Shown here one piece after another: positions 35,536-44,900 of a stretch of DNA of 64,000 nt; within the stretch, counting starts at the first letter, position 1; each line of letters opens with the position of its first letter. The stretch is taken from the NCBI RefSeq assembly GCF_001645105.1, contig NZ_LKEG01000052.1:250508-314507 (forward strand), in the 5' to 3' direction. The translations under genes and the position numbers were made by a program. The notes under the pieces were generated by a model, which ran no database searches, was not told where the DNA came from, and worked only from the letters and a program-made list of their open reading frames with translations. Source of the DNA: Pseudomonas marginalis. Its GTDB lineage: Bacteria; Pseudomonadota; Gammaproteobacteria; Pseudomonadales; Pseudomonadaceae.

Positions 35536-36532
35536 TATCAGCCCGACCAATTCCCATGACACCCTTCCCACCTTCCCTGACGCATCGGCAGTCGGTGTTT
35601 TGGAAAGTAATGGTGTAAAGCGCCGAGTAACTATTGATGATGCCACTGGCCGATTGGGTGGTTCACTACCTGATTCATCAGGTAGCGGTTCCACGGTAGA
35701 CAAGGATGTTGCTGCTCGACAGATTGTGAAGGCGATTCGGGGATTCATCAGTGGAAAGTCTCATGAGCGGATGATTCACAACGGTTCGCTATGGATGGGC
35801 GCGCCGGCCAGTGCTGAGAAAGACCACATTGATAAACTTTCAAGGAATAACCTCAAAACGCTTTATAAAGAACTGGGGGGACTGTCCGCACAGGAAAGTA
35901 AATTTCTCACCGAGTTTTTTAATGTGCCTCTGTATGCGACCCATAGTACGGCCGCTCCGGTAAAACGTGAGGATGACAACATTGCATTGTTTTCGCGTCA
36001 AAAACTGATTGATCGAAGTATTATTTTTAATACTGATAATTCACCTCAGGAAGATATAAAGCTATTGGGTAATGATGACTTTGTATTTTTTGCCTTGGAG
36101 GCAGGCGTCGAACCCAAGAAGCCAAGTAGCCGTTTTGGTGGTACCACGTTTCGTTTCGGATTTGACGCGCCTGCGTTCAAGGATTCAGCGTGGTTAAGTT
36201 TGGTTGAAATGCGTTTTGCACAGACGCCAAATTTGGATCGACATATAGACAGCTTGAGCGGTCCCGAATACGCCCGGGTCTCAAAGCGAAAACTTAATCC
36301 ATTTGAGACTGTTTTTTCAGGGGGGGACATGAGAGCGGGTATTGGCTTATCGCTTATTCAGGATTTTCGGAAGCTTTCACCGGCATCAAACCATCGTATG
36401 CTTGAATGTACGGGAGAAGTGGAAATGAATAAGCTTGTTAATGGCTTCTATCGTCCAGAGATAAAAGTCGCCAGGCATTTTTTCTCGGACAACTATAGGG
36501 AGGCGGCCGTCAGAAAGGATGACAAGACATAG
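35528..36532 (+). CDS. OspC/CopC-like type III effector (putative ADP-riboxanase), no ankyrin domain
   Basis: A 334-residue protein that resembles the catalytic region of Shigella OspC and Chromobacterium CopC as I remember those sequences. Matching blocks are KDHIDKLSRNNLKTLYKELG (residues 98-117), NDDFVFFALEAG (182-193), SSRFGGTTFRFGFD (200-213), FSGGDMRAGIGLSLIQDFRK (263-282) and YRPEIKVARHF (308-318). OspC proteins transfer ADP-ribose from NAD+ to an arginine of host caspases, forming ADP-riboxanated arginine. Glu191 and Glu311 fall where I recall conserved glutamates. The position two after Glu311 is Lys, where I recall His in OspC3. The protein ends after the catalytic part, without the C-terminal ankyrin repeats of OspC. 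Residues 1-60 are Ser/Thr/Pro/Gly-rich and look disordered, as in a secretion signal. AT-rich codon use differs from neighbours, suggesting acquisition. The function is inferred. Confidence 0.65.
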   Translation: MPSISPTNSHDTLPTFPDASAVGVLESNGVKRRVTIDDATGRLGGSLPDSSGSGSTVDKDVAARQIVKAIRGFISGKSHERMIHNGSLWMGAPASAEKDHIDKLSRNNLKTLYKELGGLSAQESKFLTEFFNVPLYATHSTAAPVKREDDNIALFSRQKLIDRSIIFNTDNSPQEDIKLLGNDDFVFFALEAGVEPKKPSSRFGGTTFRFGFDAPAFKDSAWLSLVEMRFAQTPNLDRHIDSLSGPEYARVSKRKLNPFETVFSGGDMRAGIGLSLIQDFRKLSPASNHRMLECTGEVEMNKLVNGFYRPEIKVARHFFSDNYREAAVRKDDKT

Positions 36533-36600
36533 GCCAACTGTTGACGGCGTGCGGGGCGCGGCGTTCGTGATGCGATGCACTTACCTGGCAGGCGCAGGTG

Positions 36601-38094
36601 TTACAGGGTGCTGGCATCCACAATCCGATTACGCCCTGTGTGCTTGGCCTCGTACAACGCCTGGTCCGCACTCAACAGCAACGCCTCCAGCGATAGGCGA
36701 CTGCGTTTATCCCAGGTGCTCATGCCGATGCTCACCGTAATCGGCCGCTCGCTCCCTGTTACCCGCGGCAAGTGTTCGACAGCGCTGCGGATATGTTCGG
36801 CAATCACCCATGCGCCCCGGGTATCGGTCAAGGGAAGCACCACCGCAAACTCCTCACCGCCATAGCGTGCCGCCAGGTCGGCAGGGCGGCGGATGTTGGC
36901 GCCGATGACCTGCGCCACCGTACGCAGCGCCTCATCACCGCCTTGATGGCCATGGCGGTCGTTGAAGGCCTTGAAGTGGTCCACGTCGATCATCAACACC
37001 GTCAGGGGGTCAGTTGAGCGCTGAGCGCGGTCCCATTCCAGGCGTAGGCGTTCATCCAGCACGCGCCGGTTGGCCAGGCCGGTCAGCGCGTCGGTGGCTG
37101 CCAGTTCTGACAGGACGCGTTCAGCGCGATAACGACGCCGCAGTTCCCGGCGCAGCATCCAGGTCAACCACAACAAACCCATACACAGAAAGCCGGTGGC
37201 GCCACTGGTCAGCAGTGCGGCGCGTTTCCAGGGAGCGAACACATCCTCGCTGGACAGTGCCACTACCACGATCAGCGGCAGTTCTCCGACAGTGGTGAAG
37301 GTGTATAAGCGCTCCTTGCCGCTGATGGCCGAGATGGCCTGGAAGCTGCCGATGCCTTCATGCAGCATTCTCTTGAAATTGGGCCGCGTGCTCAGGTCCT
37401 TGTCGATCATGTCGCGTTCAAGCAGTGGCTGCTGCGCCAGCAGAATGCCTTTTTTGTTCAGCAGATTGACGCTGCTGCCGTTGCCGATCGTGAGGGTGTT
37501 GAAGAGCTGGTCGAAATACGCCAGGCGCATCGTCGCGACCGCGACCCCGGCGAATTCGCCATTGGGTCCCGACACCCGGCGACTGAATGCCATGCGCCAG
37601 ACCTGGTCGCAGTCGCAATGGATCTTGAACGGGCGGCTGATAAACAGGCCGACGTTCGCGTCCTGGGTATGCGCCTGGAAATAATCGCGGTTGGAAAAGT
37701 TACGGGCTGAGGGCCGCAGCGTGGAGGAGTCCGCGATCACATTGCCATTGGCGTCCAGCAACAGGACTTCGCCCTTGAAGGGCGCCGCTGTGGATAAGTC
37801 AAACTGGACCAAGTGCTGGATATTGGCGGCGACTTGGGATAAGTCCTCGCGCTGGGTGGCTGCAATCAATCCATTGAGCGCCAAGTCGTACAGCTCGACG
37901 TTACGCAGCACATCGGCATTGATCAGTTGGGCAATGTTGGTGGTTGAACGGGTAGCGGCCTGCAGGGTGCTGGCGTGTTCGCGGATCAGTAACGCCGCGA
38001 CAATGATCACAATCAGAACAACAGTGAGGCCACTGCCCAGGATCAACAGGAGCTCGGGGTGTGCAGGTGCGGTACGAACACGGCGTTGACTCAT
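36601..38094 (-). CDS. Membrane-bound diguanylate cyclase with periplasmic Cache-type sensor
   Basis: A 497-residue protein that should make cyclic-di-GMP. Transmembrane helix 1 lies near residues 15-37 (LLLILGSGLTVVLIVIIVAA), a periplasmic dCache-like sensor near 40-285 (FSNRDYFQAHTQDANVG, RPFKIHCDCDQVWRMAFSRR), helix 2 near 290-312, and the GGDEF domain near 335-497. The active-site motif is RYGGEEFAVVLPL. The RxxD product-inhibition site (RPAD) lies five residues before GGEEF, so feedback control is likely intact. It converges with the effector gene, 68 bases apart, with no obvious terminator between them. Confidence 0.9.
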   Translation of the reverse strand: MSQRRVRTAPAHPELLLILGSGLTVVLIVIIVAALLIREHASTLQAATRSTTNIAQLINADVLRNVELYDLALNGLIAATQREDLSQVAANIQHLVQFDLSTAAPFKGEVLLLDANGNVIADSSTLRPSARNFSNRDYFQAHTQDANVGLFISRPFKIHCDCDQVWRMAFSRRVSGPNGEFAGVAVATMRLAYFDQLFNTLTIGNGSSVNLLNKKGILLAQQPLLERDMIDKDLSTRPNFKRMLHEGIGSFQAISAISGKERLYTFTTVGELPLIVVVALSSEDVFAPWKRAALLTSGATGFLCMGLLWLTWMLRRELRRRYRAERVLSELAATDALTGLANRRVLDERLRLEWDRAQRSTDPLTVLMIDVDHFKAFNDRHGHQGGDEALRTVAQVIGANIRRPADLAARYGGEEFAVVLPLTDTRGAWVIAEHIRSAVEHLPRVTGSERPITVSIGMSTWDKRSRLSLEALLLSADQALYEAKHTGRNRIVDASTL

Positions 38095-38179
38095 CGGGCA
38101 GACTTCAGCGGTGTGGATGCTGGCAGTTTAGTTCTACCCGATGAAAATTAAATGGGTGGTTAAAAAGAAAGATTGCGCC

Positions 38180-39502
38180 TTAAAACACGTTGATCGGATA
38201 GTCGACGATCACCCGGTACTCATCCACGTCCCGATCCACCGCCGAGTAGCCGTTGCTGCCGCGGTTGACCGCCCATTGCAAGCGCACCGCCAGGTCCTTG
38301 GCCTTGCCCCCCTGTACCACGTATTTCAGGTCGATATCCCGCTCCCAATGCTTGGCGTCCTTGCCGTCGGCGCTGTACCAGGCGCTGTAGCCACGGCTTT
38401 GCGGGTCGACCTTGGTCAGGTCGGTCTTGCCGCTGATATAGGACACCGCCGAGGTCAGGCCAGGCAGGCCCAAACCGCCGAAGTTATAGGCGTACTTGAG
38501 TTTCCACGAACGCTCATTGGGGCCGTTGAAGTCCGAATATTGCTGGGAGTTGTCCAGGTACACGCTGTCACCTTGCGCGATGTAGTCGAACGGCGTGTTG
38601 CCGTTGACCCGCTGGTACGCGGCGGTGACGCTGTGGTGGCCGACGTCCACGGTGAAGTGCAGGCTGTAGGTGTTGTTGTCGATATCACCCAGCAGCGACT
38701 GCCCGGTGTCCTGGGTGTGGTAGTAGTGCAGACCGGGGTTGAGACTGATCATCTCGTTGACCACATAGGTGTAGTCCAGGTCGTAGTAGTACTGGTTCCA
38801 CACGTCCTTGAGCTCGGAGGCATAGAGGTTGCTGGTCAACCCGTCGATACCGCTGAACGACACACCGGCCCAGTTCATGTGCTGGCTGTCAGCCGTGTTG
38901 GGCAGTGCGCCGTAGCTGGTGCCGATACGACGGTGGCCGCTCTGGTTGTAGAGCTTGGTGAAGCTGGCCTGGCCGCCTTCGAACATCCAGCCGTCGAGGC
39001 TGTGGTTGGTCAGGCTCACGCCACGGAAGGTCTGCGGCAACATGCGGGTCGCGCCGCCGGCGATCACCGGGTTATTGAGGAACAGGTCGCCGGCCCTCAA
39101 CTCGGTATCGAACGCGCGCATTTTCAAGGTGCCGCCCGCCGTCGAGAACGAGCCGGGCGCCTTACCGTTGCCGCTGCCGTACGGAAGGATGCTGGAACCG
39201 TCCGTGCCGCCACCGCCATCGAGCTTGAGGCCGAGCATGGCATGGGCGTCCAGGCCGAAACCGACGGTGCCCTGGGTGTAGCCGGATTCGAAGAGGCCGA
39301 TGAAACCCTGGCCCCATTCCTTGCTGTCATCGGTGTGGATGTCGCGACGGTCGCGGTTCATGTAGTAATTGCGGGTGTTGATGTTGAGGTGGGCGCCTTC
39401 GACGAAACCGTCGGCGGGGGTGGTGTCTGCCGCGTGGGCAAGAGGGACGATCGTTGCTGCAATCGCGAGGAATAACGGGGTCAACGTCAGCGAGTTCTTC
39501 AC
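38180..39502 (-). CDS. OprD-family outer-membrane porin
   Basis: A 440-residue, 18-stranded beta-barrel porin of the OprD family, used by pseudomonads for uptake of basic amino acids, small organic acids or aromatics. The signal peptide (KNSLTLTPLFLAIAATIVPL then AHAADTT) is followed by typical segments FVEGAHLNINTRNYYMNRDR, EWGQGFIGLFESGYTQGTVG, FSGIDGLTSNLYASELKDVW and a C-terminal strand ending in IVDYPINVF. The start is GTG 39502, preceded by AAGGAGC at eight bases; a TTG 21 bases further up has no ribosome site. The substrate cannot be assigned. A terminator-like hairpin sits about 75 bases before the start. Confidence 0.88.
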   Translation of the reverse strand: MKNSLTLTPLFLAIAATIVPLAHAADTTPADGFVEGAHLNINTRNYYMNRDRRDIHTDDSKEWGQGFIGLFESGYTQGTVGFGLDAHAMLGLKLDGGGGTDGSSILPYGSGNGKAPGSFSTAGGTLKMRAFDTELRAGDLFLNNPVIAGGATRMLPQTFRGVSLTNHSLDGWMFEGGQASFTKLYNQSGHRRIGTSYGALPNTADSQHMNWAGVSFSGIDGLTSNLYASELKDVWNQYYYDLDYTYVVNEMISLNPGLHYYHTQDTGQSLLGDIDNNTYSLHFTVDVGHHSVTAAYQRVNGNTPFDYIAQGDSVYLDNSQQYSDFNGPNERSWKLKYAYNFGGLGLPGLTSAVSYISGKTDLTKVDPQSRGYSAWYSADGKDAKHWERDIDLKYVVQGGKAKDLAVRLQWAVNRGSNGYSAVDRDVDEYRVIVDYPINVF

Positions 39503-39576
39503 CGGTGTAGCTCCTTTGGTCAAACGGAAACGGCCAATGTCGTGGGGGGATGCCTGGCCTTTTTTACGGCAAAAAA

Positions 39577-39600
39577 AAGCCGCTGAAGTCAGCGGCTTTA
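39577..39600 (-). terminator. Terminator-like hairpin upstream of the OprD-type gene
   Basis: On the minus strand, AAAGCCGCTGA and TCAGCGGCTTT form an eleven-base stem with a two-base loop, continued by T residues. It should end transcription from the efflux/two-component operon. It could also act as an attenuator in the porin leader if the porin promoter lies upstream of it. Confidence 0.75.
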
Positions 39601-39801
39601 AGACAGATTCCCAGTGTAGAGCCCTGGAAATAAGTCGAGGGAAATTCGGGTAAGCGGGAGGCTGCCTTTGCCGTCGCGCTCATCGATGCGTCAACTTAAC
39701 GCAGGCGAGCGGTACGGTACAGAGTGTAACAAGATAATGACTGTTGCCCAAACCGCAACAGTTGCGATGACTATCTCGATGACGGGTGCACTGCGATCCC
39801 A

Positions 39802-39893
39802 GTGTGGGAGGGGGCTTGCTCCCGATGACGGTGTGTCAGTCACCGATGTTCTGGCTGATCTATCGCTATCGGGAGCAAGCCCCTCCCGCAGTG
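39802..39893. repeat. REP pair (REPIN), GGGGGCTTGCTCCC type
   Basis: Inverted REP copies (GTGGGAGGGGGCTTGCTCCC and GGGAGCAAGCCCCTCCC) flank about 45 bases. Same family as the pairs at 6.8 and 51.2 kb. Confidence 0.88.
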
Positions 39894-39913
39894 GGTCGTG
39901 GTGGTTTCAGGAA

Positions 39914-41275
39914 TCAGGCTGGCAGGGTGATGCCAAAGGTATTGCCACGACTGTCGCTGCGCACGAACACATCACCGCCGTGCATCAAGGCAATTGCCTT
40001 GACGATGGCCAGCCCCAGGCCATGGTTGGCGCCGCTGTTGCTGCGCGACGCGTCCACCCGATAAAAGCGCTCGAACAGGCGCGGCAGGTGTTCGCTGGCA
40101 ATCACATCGCCGGGGTTGGTCACACCGATTGCCACCTGATGTTCCTGCACTTCGATACTCACCACGATGACTTGCCCCGGCTCGGTGTGCTGCACCGCGT
40201 TGCTCAGCAGGTTGATCAGCGCACGGCGCAGGTGGGCCTTTTCGATCTGCACCTGGGCATCGCCATGCACCTGTACCTGCACCTGGGCGTCTTCGAGGAT
40301 GAAGTCCAGGTAGTCGAGGGTGGTCGCCACTTCGTCGGCCAGGGAGCTTTCGATCAGTTTGGTGGCCTTGCTGCCCTGGTCGGCGCTGGCGAGGAACAGC
40401 ATATCGTTGATGATCGAACGCAGGCGCTCCAGCTCTTCGAGGTTCGATTGCAGCACCTCGAAGTAATGCTCGGCCGAGCGCCCGCGGGTCAGCGCGACCT
40501 GGGTCTGGCCGATGAGATTGGTCAGCGGCGAACGCAGTTCGTGGGCCACGTCGGCGTTGAAGGATTCCAGGCGCGAATAGGCCTGCTCCACGCGGTCGAG
40601 GGTGGCGTTGAACGAGTTGACGAACTGGTTCAACTCCGGTGGCAGCGGCGACAGCTGCAGGCGCCCGGAGAGTTTCGGCGGGGCGAGTTTGCGGGCTTCC
40701 TCCGACAGCTTGATCAGCGGCTTGAGACCGATGCGCGCCACCCAGAACCCCAGCAGCGAGGCCAGCACCACGCCCACCAGTGCCAGGCTGATCAACGCCA
40801 CCAGCAGATGGTGCTGGGTGGCGCGGAAGTTCTCGGTGTCGATGGCGATCATAAAGCGCAGCGGCGGGCGTTGATCCTTGGCCGGGAACTGGCTCACCAG
40901 TGCCTTGAAGGGATGTTTGTAGCCCGGCAGATGCAAGTCGCGCTTGCCGGTTTGTCCTTCGGCGAAGGCGCGGATCTGCGCATCGGGCTCTCCGTATTCG
41001 TAGGTCGGGTCGCTGCTCACCACCCAGAAACGAATGCGCTTGTCTTCCTCACCCAACAGCTTGAGCTTGGCCTTGATCTTCTGCCAATGGTCCGGTGTGC
41101 CGAAGCGATTCACCGAGGATTCGAGCACGCTGTAACGGGCATCCAACTCGGCCCCCGGCAACAACCCCAGGCCCCGGTCCACCTGCTGATACAACACGCC
41201 GCCGATCAACAGGAAGATCAGCAGCGCCACCAGGGTGAACATGCCGCTCAGGCGCAGCGCAATTGAGTTAGCCAC
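39914..41275 (-). CDS. Heavy-metal-type sensor histidine kinase (CusS/CopS-like)
   Basis: A 453-residue membrane kinase. Transmembrane helix 1 is near residues 8-30 (LSGMFTLVALLIFLLIGGVL), a periplasmic sensor near 31-155, helix 2 near 160-185 (LLVALISLALVGVVLASLLG), then a HAMP linker. The H-box FNADVAHELRSPLTNLIGQT carries the phospho-acceptor His near 245. N and G boxes of the ATPase domain follow (INLLSNAVQHTEPG, GLGLAIVKAIALMHGGDVFV). The form is that of metal-responsive sensors, but the ligand here is unknown. The start is GTG 41275, overlapping the regulator gene by eight bases. Confidence 0.85.
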   Translation of the reverse strand: MANSIALRLSGMFTLVALLIFLLIGGVLYQQVDRGLGLLPGAELDARYSVLESSVNRFGTPDHWQKIKAKLKLLGEEDKRIRFWVVSSDPTYEYGEPDAQIRAFAEGQTGKRDLHLPGYKHPFKALVSQFPAKDQRPPLRFMIAIDTENFRATQHHLLVALISLALVGVVLASLLGFWVARIGLKPLIKLSEEARKLAPPKLSGRLQLSPLPPELNQFVNSFNATLDRVEQAYSRLESFNADVAHELRSPLTNLIGQTQVALTRGRSAEHYFEVLQSNLEELERLRSIINDMLFLASADQGSKATKLIESSLADEVATTLDYLDFILEDAQVQVQVHGDAQVQIEKAHLRRALINLLSNAVQHTEPGQVIVVSIEVQEHQVAIGVTNPGDVIASEHLPRLFERFYRVDASRSNSGANHGLGLAIVKAIALMHGGDVFVRSDSRGNTFGITLPA

Positions 41276-41960
41276 CACTTGGGGTCTCCACCAGGCGACT
41301 CTCCAGCACATACCCCATGCCACGGATGGTGTGCAGCAGTTTCTGTTCGAATGGCCCGTCGAGTTTGGCGCGCAGGCGCTTGATCGCGACTTCCACCACG
41401 TTGGCGTCGCTGTCGAAATTGATGTCCCAGACCATTTCCGCAATCGCGGTCTTGGACAGGATCTCGCCCTGGCGCCGCGCCAACACGCTGAGCAGCGAGA
41501 ACTCCTTGGCGGTGAGGTCCAGGCGCACGCCATTACGGCTGGCCTTGCGGCTGATCAGGTCGATCCACAGGTCGGCGACCGTCACCTGCACCGGCTCATG
41601 ACCGCCGCTGCGGCGGGTCAGGGCCTGCAGGCGCGCCACCAGTTCCAGGAAGGAAAACGGCTTGCCCAGGTAATCGTCGGCGCCTTCGCGCAAACCACGG
41701 ATGCGGTCTTCCACGCGCTCGCGGGCCGTGAGCATGATCACCGGCGTCTGCTTGCGCGCACGCAAGGCGCGCAGTACGCCAAAGCCATCGAGGCCGGGCA
41801 GCATCACGTCGAGCACGATCACCGCGTAGTCGTTTTCCAGGGCCAGGTGCAGGCCTTCGACGCCTTCGCGGGCCACGTCGACGGTATAGCCTTGCTCCGT
41901 CAGGCCGCGGTGCAGGTAGTCTGCGGTTTTTTCTTCATCTTCAATAATCAGGACGCGCAT
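41268..41960 (-). CDS. OmpR-family response regulator (CusR/CopR-like)
   Basis: A 230-residue response regulator: a receiver domain (RVLIIEDEEKTADYLHRGLT, phospho-acceptor Asp in VIVLDVMLPGLDGFG near 51, Lys in YLGKPFSFLEL near 101) and a winged-helix DNA-binding domain (RNGVRLDLTAKEFSLLSVLA ... VVEVAIKRLRAKLDGPF). The phrase EKTADYLHRGLTEQGYTVDV is typical of the CusR/CopR/PcoR group. The ATG at 41960 is used; a longer frame lacks support. It lies 26 bases after the RND gene, so it is probably co-transcribed, and should bind the TGACA-N4-TGTCA palindrome upstream of the operon. Confidence 0.88.
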   Translation of the reverse strand: MRVLIIEDEEKTADYLHRGLTEQGYTVDVAREGVEGLHLALENDYAVIVLDVMLPGLDGFGVLRALRARKQTPVIMLTARERVEDRIRGLREGADDYLGKPFSFLELVARLQALTRRSGGHEPVQVTVADLWIDLISRKASRNGVRLDLTAKEFSLLSVLARRQGEILSKTAIAEMVWDINFDSDANVVEVAIKRLRAKLDGPFEQKLLHTIRGMGYVLESRLVETPSGG

Positions 41961-41986
41961 GAGCCTTTTTGCTCCAGGGCCGGGCC

Positions 41987-44900
41987 TCAATCTGTGGTTG
42001 CCAACGCAGGCGTCGGTGTGGGCCGGTGGAAAAACTTCTCCAGGTACAAGTATATGACCGGCGTAGTGAACAGCGTCAGCGCCTGGCTCACCAGCAGTCC
42101 GCCGACGACCGCGATACCCAGCGGCTGGCGCATTTCCGCGCCGGGGCCGGCGCCGAGCATCAGCGGCACGGCGCCGAGCAGGGCGGCGAGGGTGGTCATG
42201 ATGATCGGCCGGAACCGCGTGACGCAGGCTTCATAGATCGCATCCTCCGGCGACAGGCCCCTGACGCGCTGGGCGTCCAGGGCAAAGTCGATCATCAGGA
42301 TGCCGTTCTTCTTGACGATCCCGATCAGCAGCACCAGGCCGATCAGCGCCATGATCGAAAAGTCCTGGCCCATCAGCGACAGCATGATCAGTGCGCCCAA
42401 CCCAGCAGATGGCAAGGTGGAAATGATCGTCAGCGGGTGCACAAAACTCTCATACAGCACACCGAGGATGATGTAGACCGCCACCAGCGCCGCCAGGATC
42501 AGCCACGGCTGGCTGGCCAACGAACTCTGGAACGCCTGGGCCGCGCCCTGGAAGTTGCCGATGATGGTGGTGGGCATGCCGATTTCATTCTTGGCCTGGT
42601 TGAGCATGATCACCGCATCGCCCAGCGCCACGCCGGGCGCCAGGTTGAACGACAGGTTGGCCGCCGGGAACATGCCGTCATGGCTGATGGACAAGGGCCC
42701 CACCGTCGGTGGATCGACCTTGGCCAGTGCCGACAGCGGCACCATCTCGTTGGTCAGCGGCGACCGCAGGTAGAAGTAATTCAGGCTTTCGGCTTTGCCG
42801 CGTTGTTGAGTGTCCAGTTCCAGCACCACTTGGTACTGGTTGATCTCGGTCTGGAATTCGTTGATCTGCCGTTGGCCGAAGGCGTCGTACAGCGCCTGGT
42901 CGACATCGGTGGCGGTCAGGCCGAAACGTGCGGCGGCCTGACGGTCGATGCTGATGTGGGTGATGCTGCCGCCCAGTTGCAGGTCGTTGGACAGGTCGCG
43001 AAACGCGGGGTTGGCGCGCAGTTTTTCGGTGAGGCGCTGGGTCCAGGTGTTCAGCGTCGGGCCGTCGTTGCTCTTGAGTACGTATTGGTACTGGGCGCGG
43101 CTGGGGCCCGAACTCAAGTTGATGTCCTGGCCGGCGCGCAGGTACAGCACGATGCCCGGCACCTTGGCCAGTTTCGGCCGGATGCGGTCGATGAACTGGC
43201 TGGCGGACACATCGCGATCACCGCGATCCTTCAGCGCGATCCAGAAGCGGCCGTTGGCGATGGTCTGGTTGCTGCCGGTCACGCCTACCGAGTGAGAAAA
43301 CGCTTGCACCGCCGGGTCGTCCTTGACGATCTCGGCCAGCGCCTTGTGCTTGGCGACCATGTCGGGGTACGACACATCGGCCGCCGCTTCGCTGGTGCCG
43401 AGCACAAAACCGGTGTCTTGCACCGGGAAGAAACCCTTGGGGATGAACACGTAGCCAACCACGGCCAGGGCGAGGGTCACCAGGAAGATCGCCGCCATGC
43501 TGCGTTGATGGGCCAGGGCACGGCGCAGGTTGCGCGCGTAACCAGCCAGCAGGCGCTCGCTGAAGCCGGGTTTGTCGTGGGTGGTGTGGGTCGGCGCACG
43601 CATGAACAGCGCGGCCAATGTCGGTGCCAGCGTCAGCGAGACCACCACCGAAATCAGGATGGTCGAGGTGGCGGTCAGCGCAAATTCCTTGAACAACCGC
43701 CCGACCACACCCCCCATGAACAGCAGCGGGATAAACGCCGCCACCAGCGAGAAGCTGATGGACACCACGGTAAAACCAATCTCGCCGGCGCCCTTGATCG
43801 CCGCTTCGCGTTGGCCCAGCCCGGCTTCCAAGTGACGGTGAATGTTCTCCACCACAACGATCGCATCGTCCACCACAAACCCCACGGAGATCACGATCGC
43901 CACCAGGGTCAGGTTGTTCAGGCTGAAGCCCATCAGGTACATCAGGGCAAAGCTGGCCACCAGTGACACACCGAGCACGCTGGACACAATCAGCGTCGCC
44001 GACAACTGGCGCAGGAACAGCGCCATCACCGCCACCACCAGCAGGATCGCGATCAGCAGGGTCACTTCGACTTCATGCAGCGATGCGCGAATGGTCTTGG
44101 TGCGGTCGGTCAACACGCTGACCTGCACCGAGGCCGGCAGCATGCCTTGCAGGCGCGGCAGCTCGGCTTGAATACGGTCCACGGTCTCGACGATATTCGC
44201 GCCGGGCTGGCGCGAGATCACCAGGTTGACCCCCGGCGTGTCGCCGGACCAGGCCTGCACGTAGGCGTTTTCCGAACCGTTGACGACCTTGGCGATATCG
44301 CGCAGTTGAACCGGCGCGCCATCCTTGTAGGACACAATCAACTGCGCGTAATCCTCGGGGAGGAACAACTGGTCGTTGGTCGACAGGGTCGACACGCTGT
44401 TTTCGCCGTAGATCGCGCCCTTGGCCAGGTTGAGGCTCGATTGCTGGATGGCCAGGCGGATATCGGCCAGGGTCAAGCCGATGGCAGCCAGTTTGTCGGG
44501 GGAGGCCTGTACGCGGATCGCCGGGCGTTGTTGGCCGGTGATGTTGATCTGGCCGACGCCGTCGATCTGGCTGATCTGCCGGGCCAGCAGGGTTTCCACG
44601 TAGTCGCTCAGCTCGGTACTGGGCATGCTGTCGGAACTGACGCTGAGGATCAGCACCGGGCTGTCCGCCGGGTTGACCTTCTTCCAGGTCGGCAGGCTCG
44701 GCATATCGCTGGGCAACTTGCCGGACGCAGTATTGATCGCCGCCTGCACTTCTTGCGCGGCGGTGTCGATGCTCTTGTTGAGGGTAAATTGCAGGGTCAG
44801 GAGGCTGGAGCCCAAGGCGCTGCTGGAGGTCATCTGGGTCATGCCGGGGATGGCGCTGAATTGCACCTCCAACGGCGTGGCCACGGATGAGGCCATGGTG

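Larger units (their letters stand above)
39503..39913. other. Intergenic region between the two-component genes and the OprD-type gene
   Basis: No gene is visible in these 411 bases. They hold a minus-strand terminator-like hairpin (39577-39600) and a REP pair (39802-39893). The promoter of the porin gene must lie here, but I see no clear sigma70 pair. Confidence 0.6.

Noticed and set aside
35653..35691. Reverse-orientation hrp-box halves (TGGGTGG and GGTTCC) within the effector gene
   Set aside because: The halves are about 25 bases apart, outside the allowed 15-17, and lie inside coding sequence.
35528..36532. Assignment of the effector to HopF, HopU/HopO or ToxA-type ADP-ribosyltransferases
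   Set aside because: The N-terminal and motif patterns I remember for those families do not match, whereas several blocks in the same order match OspC/CopC.
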